Positions 25,649 to 40,600 of a stretch of 64,000 nt of DNA are shown one piece after another. This DNA comes from Zeugodacus cucurbitae (Eukaryota; Arthropoda; Insecta; Diptera; Tephritidae): assembly GCF_028554725.1 (NCBI RefSeq), contig NC_071670.1:30188001-30252000 (forward strand), given 5' to 3'. Within the stretch, counting starts at the first letter, position 1; each line of letters opens with the position of its first letter. The notes under the pieces are model-generated. The model had not been told where the DNA came from and did no database searches. It was given only the letters and a program-made list of their open reading frames with translations. A program made the position numbers and the translations under genes.

Positions 25649-28600
25649 TCATAAATGTGTCGATTCCACATTTCGCCGCATCAGTAAACGTCCCGTATTT
25701 GGGTAAAAGCTGCGTTTAGGTAAATTAAAAGCTTTCGGAATAACTCTGATTACATAATCTGGCAACAAACAGGCAATAACGGTGATTATAGTGAACAGCC
25801 AAACGGGCAGCGAACACAGTATTTTATTATATGCCCAATAGATATCGGTGTCGTAGTCCCTGCAAATAAAAAGGAAATCAGGACATCAAATATATTTTTA
25901 TATCCGCTTTATTGTTTAAAGCCGGTGTAATAAGCTTATTATTTAATAAAAAAACATTTGGTTATTTTTCAGATACCTGGCAGGTAAACGACAACAAAAT
26001 TGTGGGATGAACCAAAGCAATACTAAGGGCGCTTTCATAGTGAAAGCAAACCCGATTTCTATATTTTAATTGAACCCTAGAATCCAATCGGACTCATCGA
26101 ACACGTTAGCAGTACAAAGAGAGCTTTCACAGTGAAAGCTAACCCGATTTGTATATTTTAATTGGACCCTAGGATTGAATCGAACCCAGAAACACGTTAG
26201 CAGTATAAATAAACCTTTCACAGTGAAAGCTAACCCTATTCGAACATTTTAATTGAACCCTAGAATCCTATTGAACTTAGGAAACAATAAAGAGTTTGGA
26301 TATTGATATACTTACAGATCAATTACGTTATAGATAACAGTAGTTATCATGAACGCCAATATGGAACCCACAATCGTCACTATATACCAATAGCTCAGGT
26401 ACTTTGACTCTAGCATCAGTTTTAAGTTGACCACAATCACCACGATTTCCATGAGCAACGTGCCAAAGCAAGAAAACTCCGCTGGCTGACCAATATTCAA
26501 TAGAATATCGTTTGTGGAAAACACATAATAGGTGAAGTAGTAAGTTATCAGCGTATGGTAGAAAGCAAATAGTATCCAACCGATGAAGTATTCCCAGTGT
26601 AGTCCCTTGTTGTTTATATTTCTTTTATAAAGTTCGGGTTGGCTGTGTAGAAGAAATCATGATAAATATTTGTATATCTAACAAAACTTAAGCACATACT
26701 TTAAAAGCGTCTCCTCACTAAATGCTTTCTCTGTAAGAGAAATAAATAAAATCGGCAACGAAGTATAGATCACATTGTATAGAGTCAGAAACAGAGAGTC
26801 GTAAACGGATTGCGATGAGAAGAGTGAGTAGAATTGAAACAGGAACATTATACCCATAAAGATGATATTTTTATAGAAGAAATAAAGCACTAAGAGCGAC
26901 AGACGCGTCGTATGATAATGTCCATGTACTAGTATTAAACGTTTCAGCATACAAAACTTGGCGAAGGAAAAGTCCGCACAACGTGCCGCTTGTCGACCCT
27001 CTTTTCCCATAATGCCAAGGCCCACATGTGCCTCCTGAATCATGGAGACATCATTGGCACCATCACCCACTGCAGCAGTAGTGTAAGCCTCTGCAGAGGT
27101 TCTTATTAAAGACACCACTTCACTTTTCTGCAATGGACTTAAACGACAGCAAAGCACTGCCGTACATTTGATCGCGACATCGCGGAACATTTCTGGAGTC
27201 TCATTCAATGCGATGCTTAAACTTTTGCCATCGATTAGTAGTGCACACTGTGCGCCAATACCGAATACAATTTCACGGTCCAAGCCACTCAAATGCACCA
27301 TCATGTCCTCTTTCGATCTACAATCGATTATAAAATACTTGATAGCGTCGGGCGGTATGTGGCCACAAGAGAGCGCTATGTTAAGCGCAGTTTCGACCTT
27401 ATCACCGGTGAGCACCCAAATTTTGATCCCGGCCTTTTGCAGTGAGATCAGTGTATCTGCAACATCGTCTTGTAACGCGTCTTCGACGGCAGTGGAACCC
27501 AGTAACTCAAGATCTGCAAAGAATATAGTTTAGAAGCTGCGTGTGTATACATATTTAGATTCTACTTACTGCACTCGATTTTAGCATATGTTTGCTCCAG
27601 CAACTCCTTTCGATTTTCCAACGAACTGTTCGCCACATTTATTTCGTCAATGAAGCTGTGGTACTCGTCATCGCCAACGCGTCTCCTCGCCACGGCCAGT
27701 GTACGCAAACCTTGGCGTGCGAAATCGCTTATATGCGCATCGGTTCGTGATACAATATTTGACTGATTGTTGGCACACAGTGGGAACACATAACTTTCTG
27801 CACCTTTTGTGTAGATCCATTTTGTACCATTCTCATCTTTTACAATCACACTCATACGTTTGCGATCAGAAGTGAATTCCAGTACATGCAAACGACTGAA
27901 ATGCATTTCGTTGACTTTACCAACGCTAAAGGGGCGCGAATAGTCCATGTGTGGAGGCACGACGCGAATTCGCAAAACCTCATCATCATCGCCCATATAG
28001 ACGAGCCCCAGATTGGCGCAAGCCTCAACGAGCGCCTTTTCGTCTGGGCTGGAGGCTTGATAGTCGAGCGTGCTGCGTGGAAATGGTTATTAGAGGACAC
28101 ATCAATAAACGCAAAAGATAAACTTACAGCACAACTTGTTCGATCTCATTCTTGCGTCGCTGTGACTCCGCGCGTATCAGCAGCGTTGGCTGACGCTGGA
28201 AGTTGGGTGCTGCATAAGATTCACGCGACAGATTGCTCGCTGTGCGGATGACAGTTCCACGTTGTTGAACTAGAAATATGTCATATGATTATTCTAACAA
28301 CACTGCTCGAGAATTATTCGAACATCAAACTCACCTGGTTGTGATAAATATGCACCAGGTGCGCCATAAGACTGCGATCGCTTGTGACCTGTCGGAGAGG
28401 GCACAACTGCTACGTCTGGCAAGTCGATGGCAGATGTGGATCGTGTGAAAGGTAATGAAGACGGCCGCGAACCTGGAGTTGTTAACAAATTCGGATCAGC
28501 GCGGCTGACCATCTCTATAGAGCACATCCCTTCATTTCCCATTTGCGGTGGACACGATATAATCGGGTGTATTCTAGATGAGGCTCTCGTAAAATTTGGA

Positions 28601-31600
28601 CTTCGTTTGACAATTAGCGGTCGTTTGCGTTTCTCTACTTTATTTGCTTCGTTAAGCAGCGGATTTACGTCAGACGTTATATTTGTGCCATTCGAACGGT
28701 TTGAACTTGTGCCTTTAGATATGTTTACAATGCCATTGGAAACAATACCCTCATCTATTGTGCCATTAGGATTATTGGATAGACTTGTTTCCAACATTTG
28801 CGAATGGTCGAAATCTACACCACTTTGTCGACTGGAATTGTTACTCTCCTCGGTGATATCGGAAATGGAATACATTTTGGCGAGTCCACTTTTGCCATTG
28901 GTTTCATTATTGGGTGTTTCAACTTCATCGGTAGCATTCTCATTTGATTCCCCTGCAACTTGAACGGTATGGCATATAGCCAAGGCTTGAAAGAAGTTCT
29001 TTTGGTCTTTCTGTAAAATATTAAAAATAAGAAATAATTGATATTACAGTATACAACTATTTTTAATTGAGGTTATGCGAAGACACAAATCGAATTTTAT
29101 CGTCCACATTTCGAACACACATTTCTCAAACTTACATTAAATTTGTTTATATCTATCAATGCGCCGCTCCCATCTTCCAGCAGCCGTGTCTTTTTATATG
29201 TATATTTACGTCCATTTATGGAGCACTGTTGGAAAATCATTTCGTTTTTCGTTAATGTGCCGGTTTTATCCGAAAACAGTATGTTTATCTGACCAAGTTC
29301 TTCATTTAAATTTGATGTGTTTACAATAAAATGTTCGTCGCTTGCTTCGTCATACAATTGCATATCCCACTCCATGAAGAACCCACCAATACCACGTTGC
29401 AACTCAATGGTTACATACAATGATATTGGTATGAGGTAATTAAAGAGTATCAAAAAAGATAAGTAATCTTGCAGAAACTGTCGCACGCTATAGCCGTCAG
29501 CAGCAGGACCCAAATACCCCAGCTTCGGTATGACATAGATTTCTTCATAACTGCAAGGCAAAAGAAAGAGTAACTGTGTAAAGTAAATTTAAAATTTCAA
29601 GCTTCCGCTGAGTGACTCACCGCTTAAAGAAGTACATCATAGTGACGATCGCTATCAACATAACCAATATCACGACCAGGAAACGATTTACATATATCTC
29701 ACTGGAGGCCGTTTTGTTGCGAGTTAGCCGGCTGTTCAGCTGCAGTTTGGTAATCATGCCCGTATAGACGGCACACCCAATCACACATTCGGTATTCTTG
29801 ACACGTGAACCACGCAACAGCACATTGTCGGCTGAAAGCGGCAGCACGCGCCCCTCGCCACCGGCCAATTCTAACTTACCATTGAAACTATACAGATCAG
29901 TCTTAGGACTCTCGCATTCGATGACGCCCAATTTGTGCAGCTGGGTAATGTCGACCAACGGCAAATCACGTGGCACCGTTAACGTCTTCAAATTGGATTC
30001 ACCATCCAAATTGGCGGTCGTTATGAAACATTTACCATGCGGATCGGTGCTACGCAACAACACCAAATCACAGGGCACATCACAATCGCGCTCCACCACC
30101 ACCAGATCGCCCGGACAAACATATTGCGACTGTATGTGGGTTTCCACACCGTTACGTATGACCGTCACTGAGTTGAATGGAATACAAAAGACATTCAAAA
30201 ATGTGCTTTGAATCTCAAGTCAACATAAATTGTTGTACGCACCTGGTGATCGATTCACAACATTGTCGGTTCTGTAACGCAAGAAATCTTCATAGCCCTG
30301 TTTAGCGGCAGTCACAGCGATCACAAAAACCAGCGGTAGCAATGATGTCAACGGGGAGACCGGGCTGTCTAAAAAACAAAAAACAAGAAATGCGTGTTAA
30401 AACAAATCTTCAAAGTTCAATTGAATTCAAAGTTTCGCATTAAATCTGGATTTGTAATATTTTTCAATGAAATATTCCTTTTTATTAACGGTTATGGAAT
30501 TTCATAACAATTTACATGTGTTTTTCTTTTATATTAGTTTTACCAATTAGTTTTGCTGCTCTTAAATATTTTTTATTTTTAAATACTTTCAAAATACGTA
30601 TTGCTTGATTGATTAGTCGAAAAGGAATGAGCAACCGAGGTGAAGGTAATATAGTTTTCTTTCCTCTATGAAAATGCTGCGTTTTTATATTTCATCATTA
30701 CACACATGCTGCATTACCTCTTAGAAAGTGTCCAATATTTTACATGATAAAAGAACAATAAAATGTCTTCCTACTATGCTGGTCAACTCTCACCTACAAT
30801 TTGAAAACCAGAGTACAGGGCAGAATAAATGTTACATTGTTTTGAGAAAAGAAAGCGCTATAAATGAACAACCATATTTCGCTCCCAATAGAGTCTGGAT
30901 TTATAACAGTTCATCATAATGCCAGTGAACCCTGTGAAGACCGCTTAACAAACACTTAGTTCCCTGTCACCTGAAGAAATATTTTTCATCCAAAACCAAT
31001 ATTGATGTATTCTTCTAGCATTAATTACTTAAAACCAAATGTGAAGTAATTGGACAAGTTTGAACAATTTGCGTGACCGCTATTGACTTGAAATTAAGAT
31101 CTCTCCCTCTGTGCCTTTTTGTAAAGTACATCCTTCAGAGAATAGAACATAGATTTCAATGTCATTATTATCAATGGTCGTACTTTATACTCAATTCTAA
31201 TTGATTATTTTCTTACCGGGTTGTTTTAAAGTTGCCGAAAGATAACTTTTCTTGATAACATTGCCAATATGGTCCAAGTTTTATAACATAATATAGTCTG
31301 AATCCACCTCCTCGATAACGCTGAGAGCGAATCCAGACGTTTAACAATTTGATAGAGATGGCAGTTAGTGCTGCCTCAACTTTATTTGAATAGTAATGGC
31401 TTTGAATTTTTATACGTTTAATTTACCTATAATTAATTTTGGTTTCTCACAACCTTGGTCTTCCTCACCATATTGTTTGCGCTTAGCAATAATATGTGTA
31501 CATTAAGGTGGAGCGATAATGTATGGAGAAACATTTTTTTCTTGTTTTTTAACGGCATAACTATGAAAAGTTGCCTTTTAATAATAAAACAAACACACAA

Positions 31601-34600
31601 AATATCAAACAGCTGACTTAATATTTTGAGATGCCCCAGTACAGTCGAAAACTAAAAAAATTGACATTTTAAACATTTATTATGAAAAATATATTCTTAC
31701 ATTATTTAAAATACTATTCACACATCAAACTTTTTTGGATTGAAATAAGGCATTTGTGACGCGATAGCAGCCTTGCCCTAATAAAACCATCTCGTTTATT
31801 TTCTCCACAAACTGCACTCGATGCTTCTGTACCAACTTGACACAGCGGTCCACGGCTTGGGTATGGGATGTATCAAGACCGTTTTTGACAATGTCTTTCA
31901 AGGCTTCATCGGCTATATTTAAAGTTAGAGGTGGTTCAGTTTAGTTGAGTATTACAGTCTCGCCACATTTTAATGTCAGTGTAACCCTTGGCATTGAAGT
32001 TGCTTTAAACATCGATCATCGATATGCAATACCCCTTATAACCTATCTGTCGTCATCAAAAATGGCAATGAGAAGATTTTCTGGGTGGCTGTGGTTATCC
32101 ATTTAGAATCGTTAAGGGCTTCAGGTTCCATATTAACTAAATCAGAAAAAAATATGCCAGTACTGATAACGGTCATTACGTTGTATAAATACTTTTGGTC
32201 GGTACGAAGCTCTTCCCCAATTATTTCAATTATTGTAGGTATAACGGTAAATTCGACTATCGACATTTTTTGACCAGTTTGTAATTGAGATCCGATGGCA
32301 CCCGAAAAGCATTTAGGTCCTGTAGTTTTGCCGTTTTAATGTAATAGTAGTGGTAACTCATTTGTCGTTTTCTGTAAAATTTCCAATGTTTATCAATACG
32401 GAATAAAGACTTATCCTTCCTTCCGTCAAAATTCAAACCGCGAGGTATTTTATTGGAGTCCGCTTCTTTTAAATTTGATCTGATCTTTGTTCTGTCGCGG
32501 CGCAACTTTAAACGATCAATAACTTAACTTGGATCGTTCGATGAAATAATACCAACGTCTTTTAAAATAGAAGAATCTATAATGGTCTATCGGAGACTCC
32601 AGAATCGTACGCAAGGGCTAAAGGGCAGAGGTGGTTATAATTTTCCCTTGACCTGTTCTTGGTCTTTTGAAATACGTATATTACGCGGTTTCTATTACCG
32701 TTTTCTTATTTATTTAACTTTAGTGTGACCCTCCCCATAGCTCCAACGATTCCAAAACGTTTTCTTTCCCTCCCTATTAATTACACAGCCGCATGAATTA
32801 CGAATCCGGTGTCGGTTTTTCAAAATTCAAAATGACGGATCTGTTTAGACACATAGAACTTTTGAAAAGTAGCGTCAAATTCGTAATCTGTCACCTCGAA
32901 TACTCGCCCAACTAAAACACCAACCACATAATCAGTTTTGGACCTTTTTCGAGGCTGACCTTACCACATTAAACCGGAATCAATGGTATTGTATAGGTAT
33001 GTCCTTAGATTTGAATCCATACATTTAGAGACTATGCAGACTTCAAAAGACACGTGCCTAAGTTTCACAGCTATCGCAGAATCAGCGCAAAAAATATCAA
33101 ATCAAAAAAATGATAATATAAATTATTTGATATAACAACTTCCAGCACCTCGAAATCAATTCTATTAATATTCAACTCACACTTGATAAACGGACAAGTG
33201 GTGCCGTCAATTTTAATATAGTAAAACTTCCTGTATTATATTAATGACAGTTATTGTATTCAGAGAAACGTCTAATTGCAAGGGTTTGTTTTTCCGTAAT
33301 ACAATTACTTCATACATTTGTGTAAATAATGTCACATATTTTTAATTATTTTTGCCGCAAAATAAATATTTGCCGCCAGCTGCAGAGATTTAAAGCTTCT
33401 GTTGAAATTCCGCTTCGATTCTTTTTATTTTACTTTTCTATTTTTCTTTCTGTTTCTGTTTCTGTTTCTGTTTCTGTTACTAACTATATAGCTATGCTTA
33501 TGTGGAAATTTGAATTATATTTTTAATATTTCCCTTCACGTACAGTCTTACATATAAACAATTTCATGAATAATATTTTAATTATTGAAGCTGCTTTGGT
33601 TTCATTACCGTTTGATTAGCTTAAAAAAATAATGAAATTTCCATGGATTTCGTTAAGCTTAAATAAATTAATTATATGTGTATTTGTTATCGGTTGCAAT
33701 AATATAACAATGTATATGCAATATTAATAAATTAAGATAACTACTAAATATTAGAGAATTATGGAAATTTTTTCACTTCACACAAAATGATATAATCGAA
33801 GACGGCTTGCAACTCTACACGTGTCAGTTAACGTTGAGAGGGGCAGAGGCCCAGTCAAACGTCTGTCAAAGGTGTAAGCGTCAAGTATATAGATACACAC
33901 ATACATACATTCGGTTCATATGTATGTATGTATGTTCATGGATGTGTATATACGCTACTAATCAACAGCATTTCGAGTACAGTGAGTACCAACAACAAAG
34001 CATACATAAACCATAATTCATAGTAATAAAGTTTAATTGATTGCACATAAGAGTGTCACCGCATAAATTCAATCAGTGAACTGAAATTCTAATATGCAAT
34101 AGAAAAGCAAACAAAAGTCAAAAAGAAAACAACAACAATAAAAAATGCTGAATATGATCGAATATTGGCATGGCGCAAAGACGCAAATAGAAAAACTTTA
34201 TATATACATACTCTGGTGGTCACATAATTAAGGACACTCCGTTTTCTTTTGAAATATTGGTTTATTTTATAATTTAAAAGCGACATATTTTTTTAAACTT
34301 CAGTTACCATATTTATTATCTTCTAAGGTATAGATTTATTGAAAATTTAACGAACAAATTGCTTCCCATCTGAACAAAATAAATTAAACTTGGATTCATC
34401 GCTCAACAGTATTTGTTTCCAAAAATCTAAGGGTTTTCCGATATACTCCTTTGCAAATTTAATACGACTCTTTAAGTTTTTGTTTGATATGTGCGGTTTT
34501 TTTCTTGCGATTCAAGAAGACGACATCTGATGGTTCGTGTTGATACATCGTTGGTCAGTTGATCCTTTATCGTGCCAAGAATTTGCCTGGAAGTTAAAAA

Positions 34601-37600
34601 AGGATTCGCCTTGCAAACTTTACAAATTACACGATCGTCCTTTGAAGTAGTTTTTCTGGCCCGTTTTTTTCTTATTTTACTCCTTGTCCTCCATAATAAA
34701 TCAAAGCATTGTGAACCATTGATTTTGAGCATAAAAGTTCCTTCGCTACGGCTCTAATGGACATTTTTTCCTTCACGTACTTGTAAATAATCATTTTCCT
34801 CAATTCTGGAGTACAACTCTTTTTTCGACCCATATCTAATTATTTAATTTGATATTGAATATTTAGTTAATATACAAATGATTTATACAACTTACCGCAA
34901 GTTTTTGTGTTAAAATAATAAAAAATCCAATAAAAAAAATTGGTGTCCTTAATTATGTGACCAAGCACCAGCACACTCAAAATACAATAAATTCATCAAA
35001 CCGCTGAATTTTAGTAAAAGTGTCTAAATTCGTCACTCAAAAACGTGCTACATTTTTGAGCACAGTTATAATATACCGTTGCAATTTACAGTGGATCTCT
35101 AGGCGAAAATTTAGTGCTAAAAACATTGAACTGAAACGCCGGTTTTACTCAACTTTATTTTGTCCCTAATTATGTGGCCACCAGTGTATATGTATGTGTG
35201 CCACCTAAGTGACGCCGTCCAGCATGAAGTTCGCGTTCACATTCTTATTCCTATTTGACTACATCAATCAAAGAGCTGCAAACGCAGCATCAATGGTGGA
35301 GCGCATGCAAAATCAAGCAAACAAACAAACACTAACAAAAACAATAACAATAACAACATTACTTGCATAGATACTTTAATTGTGCCACATTAATTTGAGC
35401 TGCATTGTTGGGTGCGAATTGGCGCACGAAGGTGATGGTCAAGGTCCGCCAAACAACAGGAGAACTAGGCGTTCAGAGCCGCAAAGAGTTGAGACGTAGC
35501 GAGCGTATGAATATTCTGTCGTTTAACAAAAAAATGCTAATTGCAGCAATTTTAATCAACAAATAATATACAAAAGTACACAAAGTAAACGCTTCAGCAA
35601 AAATAAGCGTGTCCAAGAGTAACATATGACATCTAAAAATTGGGACATTTTTATACCCTGAACAGGGTAAATTAAGTTTGTCACGAAGTTTGTAACACCC
35701 AAAAGGAAGCGTCGGAGGCCCTATAAAGTATATATATAAATGATCAGTATGTTGAACTGAGTCGATTTAGCCATGTCCGTCTGTGTGTCTGTCTGTTTGT
35801 ATATATACGAACTAGTCCTTCAGTTTTTAAGATATCGTTTTGAAATTTTGCAGATGTTATTTTCTCTTCAAGAAGCTGCTCATTTGTCGGAACTGCCGAT
35901 ATCGGACCACTATATCATATAGCTACCATACAAACTGAACCATCGGAATCAAGGGCTTGTATGGAAAACTTCCTCATTTTACTACATAACTACTTCACGA
36001 AATTTGGTGTGAGTTATTGCTCATAGAAATAATTTAATCTCCGAAAAAATTGTTCAGATCGGTTCACTATAGCATATAGCTGCCATACAAACCGAAAGAT
36101 CGTAATCAATGGCATTTGACGTGGTATCTTCACGATATTTGACATGGATTACTGCTTAAGGTAATAATTTAATCTCCGAAATTGTTCAGATCGGTTAACT
36201 ATATAACCTTAATGTTTCTAGCAAACAACCCGGCTAAAAAGAATTAGTAAAATGTTTTCTTTTTTTTTACTTACTTTTTCTTACGTCTTTAGATTTGCTT
36301 AAGCACATATTTACTAAAAGAAATGCACCTGTGAAGGATATATTACCTTCGGTACAGCCGAAGTTACCGTTTGTTCTTGTTAAAATTAAGCAAGTATGTC
36401 AGTTCATAATTATATATAATATTTATAAATGTGTTATCTAGATCAATGAATATATGTGTTGCTTTCCATTTAAGATACCTATGAAACGGTAAAGAACAAC
36501 TATGAAGCATTTCTTCTTGAACTGCTAACATCGCCTTCAACCTCTTCATAGTTTGCTCAGAAATATAAGATAGAATCGGTGGAGTACCGAATGCGAAATC
36601 TATCTAACATTGAGTTTAAACCACAGTTATATAAACGGGAATTTAGATAATATTTGTTTACCAAGCAGAACTTAAAATACTTCGAAGTTATCAATATAAT
36701 CGTACGCGAAGTTTAATCAAAGGCTTCGAGTTATTTTTTTATTTTATATAATTTTCCGTTCATTCACGTAGCGTAAGATCACTTGCTAATTACTCGTTAT
36801 CTAGCTTTTAGCACTCGCCAGTTCATACAAACATATTTTCGCACCCTTTCGCCATTTAATATTCAGCATATTCGAGTAATATTCAGTATTTTCGAATAAC
36901 AGTCTAATTTTTAAGCAAAATAATTACGGCATAAATAACAAATTATTGCATAAATAACTTCTATTTAAGGTTAAGCTAAGTGTGGCTTACCGATTACTAG
37001 TGATATGACCGTCATAATAAGAAAGTAAAAATTCGCTATACGTCGAAATTGTTCGAGCAAATTTTGTGGCAGGAATGTAATTAGTGTGTATTTTGTGGAT
37101 TTGATGCGATTTAGTTGTTGTCGCCCCTTTTTCTTTTTCACCTCCTCATCGCCGCCAATTTTGATTTGTAGCCAATCATTAATTGTGCTAACACGGGAAC
37201 CCTATCAAAAGAGAAAGAAAAATAATTTAAATTAGAGCAAATAAATAAACATATAATTGGATTATTTATCGAAAATACAAATAAAATCGATACGTCAATG
37301 ATGGAGCTTTAATAGATTTATTAGAAAGCATTAGAAGTGGCGTGTTCACTAACTAACTTAAAGGACAAATTAGGCCCAATGGCGGTTCCCTAAGCTTAAA
37401 AAATCACAGAAAGCTGCAGAAAGCAATTTAATGCAGCTAAACACTCCCAAGTAGAGGAATAAGAAAATCGTGGAAATCCTTCTGTGAGAAATCGAGACCA
37501 CGGTAGAAGCGTCTCTTCTAAGAAAGGTAATAGCAAAGTCTGTACATAACATTGGGTCCTTAAATATTATAGATTTAAAATCGGTGGTAACAACGACTGA

Positions 37601-40600
37601 AAAATCTTTGCAAGTAAAATAATACGCTTTTATAAACTCCAGCGTAATGCCCTAAACCTAAGGCTTAAAGATCTGGACATCTATCCTAGTGAAACTTAGG
37701 TTCATAATTTCAACGCCGGGAGTTTCAACGACGTGCAGATTGTCCAAAGAGGCACACCTCAAGGAGGCTTGTTATACCCAATGATACAGCAATGAATATA
37801 GTGTTGTTAGGTCCAGAGAAGGGGAGTGCATGTTGTTTCAGTAAGAGGTAAATTACTAAATACGCTCGTGGACCTCGTGGAAGCAAAACTGAGATAGTGA
37901 TGTTTATCAGGAAACACAAAACCACCTTCAATAAATGGCACTCCGCTATTACTAGGTGAGAAAGCAAGTAAAAAATGGAGAAGCGGCCTAAAGAACCATT
38001 AGTTCATAATCTATTAGATACAATATTCCGTTATATGAATATAAATTGAAGAGCTTAAACTATGGTATGTACAACATTTAGAGTTTATGGTATATTGTTT
38101 TTGATGCATGTACACATTTATTATATACCTTAAAATCTGTTGGCAACAGATACCAGATATCTTCTTCTTACGAACTTAGTACATAATGAATAAATAAATG
38201 AGTAATGCTTCGATATATACAAAGAAGGTGCTGCAAACAAAAGAAAGGATCAGGTGTTGCTCCATAAGATTAAAAAATAAATTCGTTTTCACATAAACAC
38301 ATATAAGTATGTATTATAATTGTTTTGTTTGAACTTTTCGACTTTCCACCAGGCCTTATGACTATTCATAGCACTTCGAATGCTGTGTGCCTAATCAATT
38401 AACGCTTCTGCCTATAATGTGCTTTTAATTTTTCGCTTGCTTACCAGATTTATCTCAATTTGCTGGGTGTTTATTAAGTTCAATAGTTTTTAGATCAATC
38501 GCTATAACTACAGTAAACATGAGCAAGTAGTGTAAAAAATATTTGTATTTATTATTTACAGTTACACGGATATGTACAGGTATTAAGACACTGTATTATG
38601 ATTTCTGAATTACTTATTCGGTCCTAATCACGTGTTGTAAAAATATTTTACGTAATTTTATATTTTTAATATCGATAATACGTAAGGTTTCAATATTCAC
38701 GTTCGATTTCGAAAATGTGTCGAAGATTAAACTAAGTTTCCGCAAATCCCAAATGAATAAATCTTCGTAGGGGTTAATTTAAAAACAGGGTAATGGATCC
38801 CGAATTGCTTGTTAATAAAAAATTATAGGAATAACTGTCGGCAAATTTTTGCCATAAATTATTTTTGAAAATTTGAAAATCGATTTGTACCATACTATAG
38901 ATTCTATATTGGACGTTCTACCTTATGACGCCCAGCTTTTCTCTTATCTGTACAGTAGTGGTAAATGTTACGTTTTTCAATACCATATGAAAGTGAATTG
39001 AATGGAAGCGGCCTAATAATAGAACCCATAAAATTTTTATCATAGATAGCTTACCTTCTATTATTATATAATGTATTCATTATATTTTTTTGATTTTTGG
39101 CACTTCAATAACCAAAATTGTTATCTTCGCAACAAATTATTGGGATTTTTGACACTTTGAGAAGATAAATTAGTTAAAAACGGAGCAATGAATCACTGGA
39201 AGTTAAATGTGTTTTTTTTTTTGTTTTGTCATTTACGAATATCAAAGATGATAACTGAAAAAATGAACATAAAATATTAATTGCTCATATATACGAATAA
39301 ATACATATGTATGTACACTGTGTATGAGCATTCTGATTACAAAGGTAATTCCAAATGATCTATTTTTATATCTAACTAAAGCTGGTTGCAAGCACCGTTA
39401 TCAACTCGAACTAATGACGATGCCACTCTGGGTATATCTCATAACTCTCTGTTACTTTTTTGATGATTCTGACGTCATCAATTTCATGCGTGAAACAAAT
39501 AATATTTTATCAGTTTAGAAATATGTAATCAATTCCAATGTTCGTCTCTAAAGTGGATAATTTCGATTCATTTGTAAAAATATATAATATTGAAGCAAAA
39601 CAGGCTAAGTTTCAAACAAAGCATTAGTTGTGCTCCTAATTTGAAAGTATTTGAAGAGTGTTGAATGTTTCCAAAAATATCATGTTGGGACGGAGACATT
39701 TTCTTTTGTTAGCCAAGTTATAAGGAAATACGGTCAACTATGTTTATTTACTTTCTTTACGAGACCCTCTAAATATCTGGAAAAACTTCTCCGAACATAA
39801 CCACAACATTGGTAATCAAAAGAAAATATAGATCGATTACAAGCATTGTTGATACCGAAACACATCATGCTTATCCAAGCTCATCCAAATTCATATAAAT
39901 TTTTATTATATATGATATGGTGATATGGAACTCACAATAGTTAATTTGGTACGATCGGGTTGGGGAAATATCTGGACCGATTTCAAATATTATTGAAGCA
40001 AAATTATCATATTTCAAGGTGTGCATCGTAAAGGTGAAAGGAATGTATAGAAAGTTGAAAGCTTGTTACTATAATAAAATTCTTCTCTAGAATTTTGACG
40101 TTTATGTTCTCCTTCAATGGCGACCACAGTTGTATCTGGAAAACGCCTACTGCGGTCGTTTACTGTCACAAGGTTGTTTCTATAACATAATGAACTGTTT
40201 TTGAGTGCTCAGTAGAATTTGATACTTTAGGGTGAAAAATAATCCGCGTCTCATTAAAGCTTTCTTTAATTTTAGTTAAATAGATTAGAATGGAGAGTTA
40301 GCATTAAATTAGCAATATAGCTAGAATTCCATTCAATTAATTATTATTTATTAAATAGAAAATTTGTTGTCCACTAAAAGACTTTGATCTCCCAAGGGAT
40401 AGTCACGAGCTCGCGCAAAGCTTCCAAATATACGAAAATACATAAAATATAATACAATTCACTTGCAACTCGAACTCTTAAAAATGTTCATATTTCCTTA
40501 TTATAGAAATATATTGCCGAAATTCGGAATATAACCGAGACTACTTTTGTAAATTATATAAAAATATATACATTACACATATATGTATGCTAGAGCTCTT

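Noticed and set aside
28427..28963. 178-codon + strand open frame
   Set aside because: It is the antisense shadow of the flippase exon 28335-29010, whose sense frame has conserved motifs and consistent splicing.
29798..30211. 137-codon + strand open frame
   Set aside because: Antisense shadow of the flippase actuator-domain exon 29621-30167.
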